The notes under the pieces: model-generated
The model's input: the letters and a program-made list of their open reading frames with translations, nothing else
The model's database searches: none
What the model was told of the DNA's origin: nothing
Program-made: the position numbers and the translations under genes
Source of the DNA: Allokutzneria sp. A3M-2-11 16
GTDB lineage: Bacteria; Actinomycetota; Actinomycetes; Mycobacteriales; Pseudonocardiaceae
Length of the DNA stretch: 64,000 nucleotides
Direction: 5' to 3'
NCBI RefSeq assembly: GCF_024213555.1
Contig: NZ_JANAVO010000002.1
Location: 418,269-482,268, forward strand
In this document: positions 16,501-25,640 of the stretch, in pieces
Layout: the number at the start of each line of letters is the position of its first letter
Numbering within the stretch: the stretch's first letter is position 1

Positions 16501-16576
16501 AATCTAACGCCCCAAACGCGGCGTTGGGTTCGCACGCTCATCCTGCCAACGCCTGCTGCCGCGCGCTCGGAGTACG

Positions 16577-16627
16577 CCCTGAACGGATCGTTTGGGGCGT
16601 TGGGTTCCCCGAACGACCCGTTCAGGG
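16577..16627. repeat. 51-bp CCCTGAACGGGTCGTT palindrome, copy 3
   Basis: Arms CCCTGAACGGATCGTT (16577-16592) and AACGACCCGTTCAGGG (16612-16627) match at 15 of 16 positions and flank the same 19-nt loop length as the other two copies. The loop again contains GGGGCGTTGGGTTCCC-like sequence. Confidence 0.87.
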
Positions 16628-16633
16628 CAAAAA

Positions 16634-16666
16634 CGGCCCCCCGACCGCGCTGGGGTCGGGGGGCCG
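16634..16666. terminator. strong GC hairpin between convergent GH4 and FadB genes
   Basis: Perfect 13-bp arms CGGCCCCCCGACC (16634-16646) and GGTCGGGGGGCCG (16654-16666) with a 7-nt loop, 14 bp beyond the FadB stop codon. On the minus strand it is followed by TTTTTGCC, giving a normal rho-independent terminator for fadB; it may also stop transcription from the other side. Confidence 0.8.
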
Positions 16667-16680
16667 TGTGCGGAGTCGGG

Positions 16681-18843
16681 CTAGTCGAACAGTGCGCCGG
16701 TGTCGGCCTTGGTGCGGAGCAGCGCGGGCGGGGTGAAGCGGTCCCCGTAGCGCTCCGCCAGCTCCTCGGCACGGGCCAGGAAGCCCTTCGGGCCACCCTC
16801 GTAGCCGTTGATGTACTGGAGCACGCCACCGGTCCACGGCGGGAAGCCGATGCCCATGATCGAGCCGATGTTCGCGTCCGGGACCGAGGTGATCACGCCT
16901 TCTTCGACGCAGCGCACGGTCTCCAGCGCCTCGATGAACAGCAGGCGCTCCACGAGGTCCTGGAACGGCACGTCCTCGGTGTGCAGCACCGGGAACGCGT
17001 CCTTGAGGCCCGCCCACAGACCGGCGCGCTTACCGTCCACATAGGAGTAGAAGCCCGCTCCGGCGGCACGGCCCTCGCGACCGAACTCCTCGACCATGCG
17101 GTCGATGACGGTCTCGGCGGGGTGCGAGGTCCAGGTCCCACCGGCGTCGATGACGGCCTGCTTCGCCTCGTTGCGGATCTTGCGCCCCAGGGTCAGCGTC
17201 AGCTCGTCCATCAGCTGCAGCACCGGCGCCGGGTAGCCCGCCTGCGAGGAGACCTGCTCGATCGTGGAGGCGCTGTAGCCCTCCGCGAGCATCGCGACAC
17301 CCTCGTTGAGGAAGGTGCCGATGACCCGGCTGGTGAAGAAGCCCCGGCTGTCGTTGACCACGATCGGCGTCTTGCGGATCTGCCGGACCACGTCCACCGC
17401 GCGGGCCAGCGCCTCGTCGGAGGTCTGCTCGCCGACCACGATCTCCACCAGCGGCATCTTGTCCACCGGGGAGAAGAAGTGCAGGCCGACGAAGTCCTTG
17501 CGGCGCTTGACGCCCTCGGCCAGGCCGGTGATCGGCAGCGTCGAGGTGTTGGAGGCCAGCAGCGCGTGCGGCGCGACGACGTCCTGGATCTCGCTGAAGA
17601 CCTTGTGCTTCAACGAGGTGTTCTCGAAGACGGCCTCGATCACCAGGTCGCAGCCGTCGAGGTCGGCGGCGTCGGCGGTGGGCCTGATCCGGGCCAGCAC
17701 CTCGTCGCGAGCCGCAGGAGTGGACCGTCCACGCGCGACGGCCTTGTCGAGGATCTTCTGCGAGTACGCCTTGCCCTTCTCTGCGCTCTCCGCGGAGACG
17801 TCCTTGAGCACGACCTCCATGCCGGACTTGGCGCACACGTAAGCGATTCCGGCGCCCATCATGCCCGCGCCGAGCACCGCGACCTTGGTCGCCTGCCACG
17901 CGGGCACGTCCTTCGGCCTGCTGCCGCCGGAGTTGGCGTGCTGGAGGTCGAAGAAGAACGCCTTGATCATGTTCTTCGCCACCTGGCCGGTCGCCAGGTC
18001 GACGAAGTAGCGGGTCTCGATCCGCAGCGCGGTGTCGAAGTCGACCTGCGCGCCCTCCACCGCCGCGGCGAGGATGTTGCGCGGCGCCGGCATCGGGGCG
18101 CCCTTGAGCTGCTTGCGCAGGTTGGCCGGGAACGCGGGCAGGTTCGCCGCGAACTTCGGGTTGGACGGGGTGCCGCCGGGGATCTTGAAGCCCTTGACGT
18201 CCCAGGGCTGCACGGCCTCCGGGTTCGCCTTGATCCACTCGCGGGCCCGCGCCAGCATCTCCTCCGGCGTGGCCACGATCTCGTCGATGAGACCGGCTTC
18301 CTTGGCCTCCTGCGCGCGCATCTGCTTGCCCTGCAACAGGACCTTCATCAGCGCGTCGACGATGCCGAGCAGCCGCACGGTGCGCACGACGCCGCCACCA
18401 CCGGGCAGCAGGCCCAGGGTGACCTCGGGCAGACCGAAGCGCGCCTTGGGGTTGTCCAGCGCGATGCGGTGGTGCGTGGCCAGCGCGATCTCCAGGCCAC
18501 CGCCGAGCGCGGCGCCGTTGAGCGCGGCCACGACGGGACGGCCCAGCGTCTCCAGCTTGCGCAGCGCGTCCTTCACGCCCTGCGAGGCGTCGAACGCCTG
18601 CTGCGCGTTCTCCGGCTGGATGCGGCCGAGGTCCTTGAGGTCGCCGCCCGCGAAGAAGGTCTTCTTGGCGGAGGTCAGGATGACGCCGGTGATGTTCTCG
18701 CGCTCGGCGTAGAGCCGCTCGACGGTCTGGGCCATGGAGCGCTGGTAGCGCTCGTTCATGGTGTTGGCCTGCTGCTCCGGGTCGTCGAGGGTGAGGACGA
18801 CGATGCCGTCCTCGCCTGACTCCCAGCGAATGGTCTCAGTCAT
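16681..18843 (-). CDS. fadB: multifunctional fatty-acid oxidation protein: enoyl-CoA hydratase / 3-hydroxyacyl-CoA dehydrogenase
   Basis: 720 residues. The crotonase domain (about 5-190) has the oxyanion loop AALNGAALGGGLE and the two glutamates expected for hydratase (E118, E140). The dehydrogenase domain starts with the NAD-binding GAGMMGAG (325-332), with the HFFSPVDKMPLVEI segment carrying the catalytic His. It catalyses the second and third steps of beta-oxidation in the cytoplasm. The ATG at 18843 has GGGAG upstream; the frame continues 27 codons further but overlaps the end of fadA. It follows fadA by 22 bases in one operon, together forming the trifunctional complex. Confidence 0.93.
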   Translation of the reverse strand: MTETIRWESGEDGIVVLTLDDPEQQANTMNERYQRSMAQTVERLYAERENITGVILTSAKKTFFAGGDLKDLGRIQPENAQQAFDASQGVKDALRKLETLGRPVVAALNGAALGGGLEIALATHHRIALDNPKARFGLPEVTLGLLPGGGGVVRTVRLLGIVDALMKVLLQGKQMRAQEAKEAGLIDEIVATPEEMLARAREWIKANPEAVQPWDVKGFKIPGGTPSNPKFAANLPAFPANLRKQLKGAPMPAPRNILAAAVEGAQVDFDTALRIETRYFVDLATGQVAKNMIKAFFFDLQHANSGGSRPKDVPAWQATKVAVLGAGMMGAGIAYVCAKSGMEVVLKDVSAESAEKGKAYSQKILDKAVARGRSTPAARDEVLARIRPTADAADLDGCDLVIEAVFENTSLKHKVFSEIQDVVAPHALLASNTSTLPITGLAEGVKRRKDFVGLHFFSPVDKMPLVEIVVGEQTSDEALARAVDVVRQIRKTPIVVNDSRGFFTSRVIGTFLNEGVAMLAEGYSASTIEQVSSQAGYPAPVLQLMDELTLTLGRKIRNEAKQAVIDAGGTWTSHPAETVIDRMVEEFGREGRAAGAGFYSYVDGKRAGLWAGLKDAFPVLHTEDVPFQDLVERLLFIEALETVRCVEEGVITSVPDANIGSIMGIGFPPWTGGVLQYINGYEGGPKGFLARAEELAERYGDRFTPPALLRTKADTGALFD

Positions 18844-18865
18844 TGTCCGTCTCGCTCCCGGGAAT

Positions 18866-20077
<1,212 letters not shown>

Positions 20078-20132
20078 ATCGGCCGTGCCCTTCAGCCTCG
20101 AATCGCTACCGGCGCGTAACAAGCTCACCGCA

Positions 20133-20163
20133 AGTGTTACACCAGCGCTGTCACATGGGTCAA
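20133..20163 (-). promoter_or_regulatory. fadAB promoter with MerR-type operator in the spacer
   Basis: On the minus strand: -35 TTGACC, an 18-nt spacer, then -10 TAACAC. The spacer and -10 contain TGTGACA and TGTAACA separated by six bases, each a small TGTNACA palindrome. The site lies 56-86 bases upstream of the fadA ATG. The promoter at 23691-23721 has the same layout, with the same -10 and nearly the same -35 and operator. Confidence 0.7.
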
Positions 20164-20194
20164 ACTTGTGGCCCCAGCCACAGCGGGTTCGCCG

Positions 20195-20302
20195 GTCTTC
20201 AAGTACACCCAACCCCACCCCCACCGGTCTCAAACAACAGCGAACCCCGGGGTTCCCCACCGTTTCCGGTGATCATCCGCGGGGTTCGCGGTACTTGAAG
20301 AC
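20195..20302. repeat. GTCTTCAAGTAC-type palindromic element, copy 2
   Basis: Perfect end arms GTCTTCAAGTAC (20195-20206) and GTACTTGAAGAC (20291-20302); 108 bp in total, the shortest full copy. It begins 9 bp after the stop codon of the MpaB-like gene and ends before the fadA promoter. Confidence 0.85.
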
Positions 20303-20311
20303 CGCGGAAAG

Positions 20312-21154
20312 TCACGGGAGCAGAGCGGGGCGCGGGGTGGCGGAGCGCCCGAGGCGGGCGATCGCGTCGAGCAGGTGGCGGGACGGAACCGACCAGCGCA
20401 GCCGCTTCGGGATCGCCGACAACGCCAGCCGGAACGCCTGGGCCCCAGAGGTCGCGCCCGCCTCCGGGTACGCGGGACGGCCGTAGAGCCGGATCGCCCA
20501 GTCCGGCAGCAACGAGTACGACAGGTGCCCGAGCGGCCGATAACCCACCCGCATCGGCAGGCGCAGCCAGGGCGGCATCGGTGGGGCGTGCAGGAACTCG
20601 TAGACCAGGTCCGCGTCCGGGGTGCGCCGCAGCTGTGGCTTCATCGCGGAGAAGTAGTCCGCCATCTCCCCCACCGAGCCCGGAACGTCGTCCGCCGACA
20701 GGCCGACCAGCTCCGCCGACCGCCGCTGCTCGTGGAAGTACTGGTCCAAGTGCGCTCGGGTGGCAGGGAATCCGGCCCGCACGGTCGCCGACGCGAAGGA
20801 CGCGACCTCGGCGCAGTGCACCCACAACAGCAGTTCCGGGTCGTCCACCGGGAACTTCTCCCCGGTGTCCTGGTCGCGCCCCTTCAGCGCCTGGTGGATC
20901 CGGCGCACGCGCGCCGCCGCCTCGTGCACATCGTCACGCGTGCCATAGGTCGAGAGCCCGACGAAGCTCGCGGTGCGCGACAGTCGGCCGAACGGGTCCT
21001 TGAGGAAGATCGAGTTCTGCACGACTCCGGCGACGGCACGGGGATGCAGCGCTTGCAGGTACAGGCTGCACACCCCGCCGAGCCACATCGCCGGGTCGCC
21101 GTGCAGGTTCCACGTCACCGAGTTCGGGCCGAACAGGCCGGGATCAACCGCCAT
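20312..21154 (-). CDS. MpaB-like (DUF2236) oxygenase family protein
   Basis: 280 residues from the ATG at 21154 (GGAGGA 10 bases upstream). The N-terminal part has the pattern AMWLGGVCSLYLQALHPRAVAGV, with a conserved His after the 'QALHP' helix, and a later LLLWVHCAEVAS helix with a second His, as in the DUF2236/rubber-oxygenase-like (LCP, MpaB) family, which binds heme or another metal. Relatives oxidatively cleave hydrophobic substrates, but most actinobacterial members have no known substrate. It lies between the two acyl-CoA operons, flanked on both sides by GTCTTCAAGTAC elements, so it is a unit of its own. Confidence 0.78.
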   Translation of the reverse strand: MAVDPGLFGPNSVTWNLHGDPAMWLGGVCSLYLQALHPRAVAGVVQNSIFLKDPFGRLSRTASFVGLSTYGTRDDVHEAAARVRRIHQALKGRDQDTGEKFPVDDPELLLWVHCAEVASFASATVRAGFPATRAHLDQYFHEQRRSAELVGLSADDVPGSVGEMADYFSAMKPQLRRTPDADLVYEFLHAPPMPPWLRLPMRVGYRPLGHLSYSLLPDWAIRLYGRPAYPEAGATSGAQAFRLALSAIPKRLRWSVPSRHLLDAIARLGRSATPRPALLP

Positions 21155-21203
21155 GCGCGCCGACGTCCTCCATCCGCAAACGACCCCCACCCGAGGTGCG
21201 CAC

Positions 21204-21331
21204 GTCTTCAAGTCCCCCAACCCCGCGCCTGATCACCGCCAACCGCAGCACACCCCGGCGGGGCGTCGACTCGGCCGGAGGTTGGGGGCGGTTTGAGACT
21301 TTGGCAGGGGTGGTTGGGGGTACTTGAAGAC
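21204..21331. repeat. GTCTTCAAGTAC-type palindromic element, copy 3
   Basis: Ends GTCTTCAAGTCC (21204-21215) and GTACTTGAAGAC (21320-21331); 128 bp, the longest copy. It has the inner GGTTGGGGGCGGTTTGAGAC segment shared with copies 4 and 5 and the half copy. It starts 33 bp past the acyl-CoA dehydrogenase stop codon. Confidence 0.83.
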
Positions 21332-21364
21332 TGCCCGACCACGGTACGGGACGGGACCGCGGCG

Positions 21365-22507
21365 TCAGAGGCCCATCGAGCGGCCGACGATCTCCTTCAT
21401 GATCTCAGTGGTGCCGCCGTAGATCGTCTGCACGCGGGAGTCCAGGTACGCCTTCGCGATCGGGTACTCCATCATGTAGCCGTAGCCGCCGTGCAGCTGC
21501 AGGCACCGGTCGACGACCTTCACCTGGAGCTCGGTGGTCCACCACTTCGCCATCGCGGCGTGCTCGACGGTGAGCTGCTCCGAGAGGTGCTCGGTGATGC
21601 AGCGGTCGACGAAGACCCGCGCGATCTGCACCTCCGTGGCCATCTCCGCCAGCTCGAACCGGGTGTTCTGGAACTTGCCGATGGGGCGGCCGAAAGCCTT
21701 GCGCTCCAAGCAGTACTGCTTCGTCTGCTCCAGGATGTGCTCAGCGGCGGCGACCGCGGCCACGGCGATGGACAGCCGCTCCCGGGGCAGGTTCTGCATG
21801 AGGTAGATGAACCCCATTCCCTCCTGCCCCAACAGGTTCGTGGCCGGAACGCGCACGTCGGAGAAGAACAGCTCGGCGGTGTCCTGGGCCTTCAGGCCGA
21901 TCTTGTCCAGGTTGCGGCCCCGCTCGAAGCCCGGGGTGCCGCGCTCCACCACGAGCAGGCTGATGCCCTGGTGCCCGGCGTCCCGGTCGGTGCGCGCGAC
22001 CACGATCACCAGGTCCGCGTGGATACCGTTGGAAATGAAGGTCTTCGAGCCGTTGATCACGTACTCGTCGCCGTCGCGCACGGCCGTGGTGGTGATCCCC
22101 TGGAGGTCCGAGCCGACCCCGGGCTCGGTCATCGCGATCGCCGCGATCAGCTCACCCGAGCAGAAACCCGGCAGCCACCGGCGTTTCTGCTCATCGGTGC
22201 CGAGCTTGAGCAGGTAGGGCGCGATGATGTCGTTGTGCACGGGGAAACCGACACCGCTCGCCCCGACCCGGACCAGCTCTTCGTCCAGGATCGCCTGGTA
22301 GCGGTAGTCATCCACGCCACCGCCGCCGAACTCCTCCGGCACGTCCATGCCGAGCAGGCCCTGTGCGCCCGCCTTCGTCCACACCTCGCGGCTGACGATG
22401 CCGTCGGCCTCCCACTGCGCGTGGTAGGGCTCGATCTCCTTGGCCACAAAGGTTCTCGCGGCATCGCGGAACGCGTCGTGGTCGGCGGTGAACAACTCAC
22501 GCCGCAT
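21365..22507 (-). CDS. acyl-CoA dehydrogenase
   Basis: 380 residues with the full family architecture: N-terminal helical domain (1-115), middle beta domain with AMTEPGVGSDLQGI and INGSKTFISNG motifs for FAD and acyl-CoA binding, and C-terminal helical domain. QLHGGYGYMMEYP and YGGTTEIMKEIVGR carry the conserved FAD contact and a Glu in the position used as catalytic base by many members. It introduces the alpha-beta double bond in acyl-CoA in the cytoplasm. The ATG at 22507 is one base after the racemase stop codon, so the two form an operon driven by the promoter at 23691. Confidence 0.93.
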   Translation of the reverse strand: MRRELFTADHDAFRDAARTFVAKEIEPYHAQWEADGIVSREVWTKAGAQGLLGMDVPEEFGGGGVDDYRYQAILDEELVRVGASGVGFPVHNDIIAPYLLKLGTDEQKRRWLPGFCSGELIAAIAMTEPGVGSDLQGITTTAVRDGDEYVINGSKTFISNGIHADLVIVVARTDRDAGHQGISLLVVERGTPGFERGRNLDKIGLKAQDTAELFFSDVRVPATNLLGQEGMGFIYLMQNLPRERLSIAVAAVAAAEHILEQTKQYCLERKAFGRPIGKFQNTRFELAEMATEVQIARVFVDRCITEHLSEQLTVEHAAMAKWWTTELQVKVVDRCLQLHGGYGYMMEYPIAKAYLDSRVQTIYGGTTEIMKEIVGRSMGL

Positions 22508-22508
22508 C

Positions 22509-23651
22509 TCAGTCCTCGTTTCTCTGGTGCGCAGCACCGGAATCGATGAGTTCGTCTACATCGGACAGACCCCACTCGGAGAGCACGGCCCTGGTGTGGC
22601 TGCCCGGCGCGGCCGGAACGCCGACCTGGGGAGCCGGAGTGGCGGAGAAGCGCGGCGCGGGCGCGGGTTGCACCACACCGCCCGGCGCCACGAAGACTCC
22701 ACGAGCCTTGTTGTGCGGGTGTTCCGCGGCCTCGGTCATGCCGAGCACCGGGGAAACGCACGCGTCGGTGCCCTCGAAGACCTTTGCCCACTCGTCGCGG
22801 GTGCGGCTCGCGAAGATCTCCGCGATGCGCCGCCGCAGCTCCGGCCAGTTGGCGGGATCGTTGCGATCTGGAAGCCCTTCGGGTGCCAGCAACCGCACGA
22901 ACTCGGCGTAGAACTGCGGCTCCAGCGCACCAACGGCCATGTGTCCGCCGTCCGCCGTCTCGTACACGTCGTAGAACGGGGCGCCGGTGTCGAGGAGGTT
23001 CACGCCGCGCCGGTCCTGCCAGCCACCCGCGGCGACCATCCCGTAGATCAGCGAGCTGAGGTGCGCGGTGCCGTCCACGATCGCGGCGTCCACGACCTGG
23101 CCCTGTCCGGTGCGCCCCGCCTGGATCACCGCGGAGAGCACGCCCACCGCGAGGTACATCGCCCCGCCGCCGAAGTCGCCGACGAGGTTCATCGGCACCT
23201 GCGGCGGTCCGCCCGCGCGCCCGAACGCGTGCAGCGCACCGGTGATCGCGATGTAGCCGATGTCGTGCCCGGCGGACGCGGCGAGCGGGCCGTCCTGGCC
23301 CCACCCCGTCATCCGGCCGTAGACGAGCCGGGGGTTGCGCGCCATGCACGGCTCCGGGCCGATGCCCAGCCGCTCCGCGACGCCCGGCCGGAAGCCCTCG
23401 ATGAGCACGTCCGCCTTCTCCGCCAAGCGAAGCACGACCTCGGCGCCGCGCTCGTGCTTGAGGTCGACGACCACCTCGCGGCGGCCCCGGCCGAGCACGT
23501 CGTTGGCATCCCTCGGCAGCAGGCCGCCGCCACCGGGCCGGTCGACGCGGACGACCTCCGCGCCGAGGTCGGCCAGCAGCATGCCGCAGAACGGCGCGGG
23601 CCCGAGCCCCGCCAGCTCGACGACCCTGACTCCGGCAAGCGGACCGGACAT
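22509..23651 (-). CDS. alpha-methylacyl-CoA racemase (CaiB/BaiF family)
   Basis: 380 residues from the ATG at 23651, which gives the standard MSGPLAGVRVVEL start; a GTG two codons earlier is possible. The family III CoA-transferase fold is evident, but the residues match the racemase branch: H129 in AGHDIGY, D159 in NLVGDFGGG and E244 in GALEPQFY correspond by spacing to the catalytic H126, D156 and E241 of the mycobacterial racemase. It inverts the 2-methyl stereocentre of branched acyl-CoA so beta-oxidation can proceed. It is the first gene of the operon with acyl-CoA dehydrogenase and is divergent from the MerR regulator. Confidence 0.9.
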   Translation of the reverse strand: MSGPLAGVRVVELAGLGPAPFCGMLLADLGAEVVRVDRPGGGGLLPRDANDVLGRGRREVVVDLKHERGAEVVLRLAEKADVLIEGFRPGVAERLGIGPEPCMARNPRLVYGRMTGWGQDGPLAASAGHDIGYIAITGALHAFGRAGGPPQVPMNLVGDFGGGAMYLAVGVLSAVIQAGRTGQGQVVDAAIVDGTAHLSSLIYGMVAAGGWQDRRGVNLLDTGAPFYDVYETADGGHMAVGALEPQFYAEFVRLLAPEGLPDRNDPANWPELRRRIAEIFASRTRDEWAKVFEGTDACVSPVLGMTEAAEHPHNKARGVFVAPGGVVQPAPAPRFSATPAPQVGVPAAPGSHTRAVLSEWGLSDVDELIDSGAAHQRNED

Positions 23652-23690
23652 GCGCACCGCCTTCGCACAGCAGACAACCTGAACGTGGCT

Positions 23691-23721
23691 AGTGTTACAG
23701 TCCTGGTGTCACATCAGTCAA
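23691..23721 (-). promoter_or_regulatory. racemase/acyl-CoA dehydrogenase promoter with MerR-type operator
   Basis: On the minus strand: -35 TTGACT, an 18-nt spacer, -10 TAACAC, about 40 bases before the racemase start. TGTGACA and TGTAACA boxes, six bases apart, overlap spacer and -10 exactly as at 20133-20163. The same site lies 10-40 bases upstream of the MerR gene on the other strand, so it can control both directions. Confidence 0.72.
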
Positions 23722-23730
23722 GGAGAGATG

Positions 23731-24450
23731 ATGACTGAGCCGGATGCCGAGTACACCGTGGACGAGCTGGCCGTACGGGCCGGGGTCACGGTGCGCACCG
23801 TGCGCTTCTACGCGGGCCGCTCCCTCCTGCCGCCGCCCAGGTTGCGCGGGCGCGTCGGCCTCTACGGCCCCGTGCACCTGGCCCGGCTGGAGCTGATCCG
23901 CGAGCTGCAGGCGCTCGGTTTCACCCTCGCCGCGGTCGAACGGCACCTCCAGCGCATCCCCGACGACGCCTCCGCCGAGGACCTGGCGTTGCAGCGCGCG
24001 CTGCTCACCCCGTGGGTGGCCGAGACGCGCGAGGAGGTCGAGCTGCACGAGCTGAGCCGCCGCGCGGGCCGCCAGCTCGACGAGGAGACGATCGAACAGC
24101 TGGTCTCCCTCGGCGTGCTGGAACGCACCGACGGCGCCGGGTTCACGTTGCTCAACCCGACGTTGCTGGCCAACGGACTGGAGATCATCGACCTCGGCAT
24201 GCCGCCGGAAATGCTGCACGCGGCGAAGAAGATCGTCGAGCGGCACGTGGTGGCGATGGCCGCCGAACTCCAGGAACTGTTCGCGGACAACGTTTTGCGC
24301 CCCTACGTGGAGCAGGGCCGCCCCGCCGGGGAACGCGAGCGCGTCCGGCAGATCACCGACAAGCTCAAGCCGGTGACGATCCAGGCGTTGGTCAGCGGCT
24401 TCGAACGCGCCGTCAACCACACCCTGCGTCGCAAGGTCTCCGGCTCCTAA
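23731..24450 (+). CDS. MerR-family transcriptional regulator of the acyl-CoA genes
   Basis: 239 residues. The N-terminal MerR winged helix (about 7-80) has the VDELAVRAGVTVRTVRFY signature, followed by a helical dimerisation stretch and a larger C-terminal region (120-239) without the cysteines of metal-sensing members, so it probably senses an organic ligand such as an acyl-CoA. The ATG at 23731 is preferred over 23728 because AGGAG lies 5 bases before it. It is divergent from the racemase operon and its start is next to the shared operator. Its stop codon overlaps that of the convergent membrane protein by two bases. Confidence 0.88.
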   Translation: MTEPDAEYTVDELAVRAGVTVRTVRFYAGRSLLPPPRLRGRVGLYGPVHLARLELIRELQALGFTLAAVERHLQRIPDDASAEDLALQRALLTPWVAETREEVELHELSRRAGRQLDEETIEQLVSLGVLERTDGAGFTLLNPTLLANGLEIIDLGMPPEMLHAAKKIVERHVVAMAAELQELFADNVLRPYVEQGRPAGERERVRQITDKLKPVTIQALVSGFERAVNHTLRRKVSGS

Positions 24451-25067
24451 CCGGCGTACCGCGCTCCGGCGCGCTTGCTGTACCAGGTCGTCCACATGAG
24501 CGTCGCGGCGATGATGACCGCGGGCATCACCGATGACACGCCGATCGCGACGTCCAGCGGCAGCAGGTAGGCCACCGGGATGCGCAGCGCCGCCTCACCG
24601 ATCAGCGAGAGCGCCCACACGAGCGTGATCACCGTGAAGATCCGGCGGAATCCCGGCTCCTCGGCGTAGAGGGTGTCCCACCGCCGCATCAGCTCCACCT
24701 CACCGGCCCTGATCCGCTTGGCCGCGGTGAAAACCGCTGGCACACCGAACAAGCAGGTGCCGAGCAGGAACAACCCGAGCGCCGCGGTGGTCCCGGACTG
24801 GAGCACCAGCAGCATGCGCTCCTCACCGGTCACGAAGGACAGCCCGAGGCCGACACCGAACATCACCAGCATCACCATGGAGATGGCGTCGAAAGACTTG
24901 CGCCGCCAAGCCACGTAGCCGAGCCGAGCCCCCGCGACGAGCGTGGCGGCGAGCAACGCGTAGTACTCGGCCAGCCCGAACGCCCGCGCGCCGTAGTAGG
25001 CGCCGAGCGGCATCCCGACGTCGAGCAGCAACACCGGCACGATGGACTTCTTCGCTGCGTTGGGCAC
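24447..25067 (-). CDS. VC0807-like integral membrane protein
   Basis: 206 residues, about six membrane helices in three pairs, with a charged loop KRIRAGEVELMRRWDTLYAEEPGFRRIF between helices 4 and 5. The pattern (DVGMPLGAYYGAR near the N-terminus, repeated 'GARLGYVAWRRK' turn) resembles the VC0807 family of unknown function. The GTG at 25067 has GGGGGAGG 5 bases upstream; the longer open frame upstream overlaps the divergent secreted-protein gene. Nothing in the neighbourhood explains a role. Its stop codon shares bases with the MerR stop. Confidence 0.75.
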   Translation of the reverse strand: MPNAAKKSIVPVLLLDVGMPLGAYYGARAFGLAEYYALLAATLVAGARLGYVAWRRKSFDAISMVMLVMFGVGLGLSFVTGEERMLLVLQSGTTAALGLFLLGTCLFGVPAVFTAAKRIRAGEVELMRRWDTLYAEEPGFRRIFTVITLVWALSLIGEAALRIPVAYLLPLDVAIGVSSVMPAVIIAATLMWTTWYSKRAGARYAG

Positions 25068-25178
25068 CTTCGCCTCCCCCTGCTTTCCCTGCACGGCAAG
25101 TAAACGCGGCTCACTCAGAGGTGTGCAATCGGCGCGGTCGACACTGCGGTGGCCGGAGCGCGGTGCGAGGGTCGCACC

Positions 25179-25640
25179 ATGTATCGCCGCATGCCACCGC
25201 TGTTCCTCCTCGCCGCGCTCCTCACCACGACAGAGGCCACGAAGCCGGTCACCTACCGCGGCTACGAGATCGACGTGCCCGCCTCCTGGGAGGTGATCGA
25301 CCTGGAGCACTCCCCCGACACGTGCGTCCGCTTCGACAGGCACGCGGTCTACCTCGGACACCCCAAGCCCGACCAGGACTGCCCGGCGCAGGAGACCGGC
25401 CGGACCGAGGCGCTCGTGCTGGAGCCGGTGGAGAACGCCAAGCCCACCACGGACATCGTCACCCGGCTGCCGTCCTACGTCGCCAAGCCGACGCAACTGC
25501 CGAACGCGCCCGAGTTCGCCATGGTGGTCAGCGCGGCGGGCGTGCTGGTCACCGTGAGCCGCGGCGAGGACAAGGCACCGATCGCCCGCGTCCTGAACAG
25601 CGGCCGCATCACCCCGGCCGACTCTCCCCAGAACCCCTGA
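25179..25640 (+). CDS. small secreted protein of unknown function
   Basis: 153 residues from the ATG at 25179. A short hydrophobic leader (MPPLFLLAALLTTTEA) suggests export, followed by a compact domain beginning VTYRGYEIDVPASWEV and containing CVRFDRHAVYLG and a second Cys (QDCPAQ), which may form a disulfide. From memory this resembles the N-terminal region that precedes DUF1906 glycoside-hydrolase-like domains in other actinomycetes, but the enzyme domain is absent here. It overlaps the end of the convergent LacI gene by 32 bases. I cannot assign a function. Confidence 0.6.
   Translation: MYRRMPPLFLLAALLTTTEATKPVTYRGYEIDVPASWEVIDLEHSPDTCVRFDRHAVYLGHPKPDQDCPAQETGRTEALVLEPVENAKPTTDIVTRLPSYVAKPTQLPNAPEFAMVVSAAGVLVTVSRGEDKAPIARVLNSGRITPADSPQNP

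Noticed and set aside
20190-21335. A composite mobile element around the MpaB-like gene, because it is flanked by two GTCTTCAAGTAC elements
   Set aside because: The same element flanks unrelated genes singly elsewhere, no transposase is present and no target duplication is visible.
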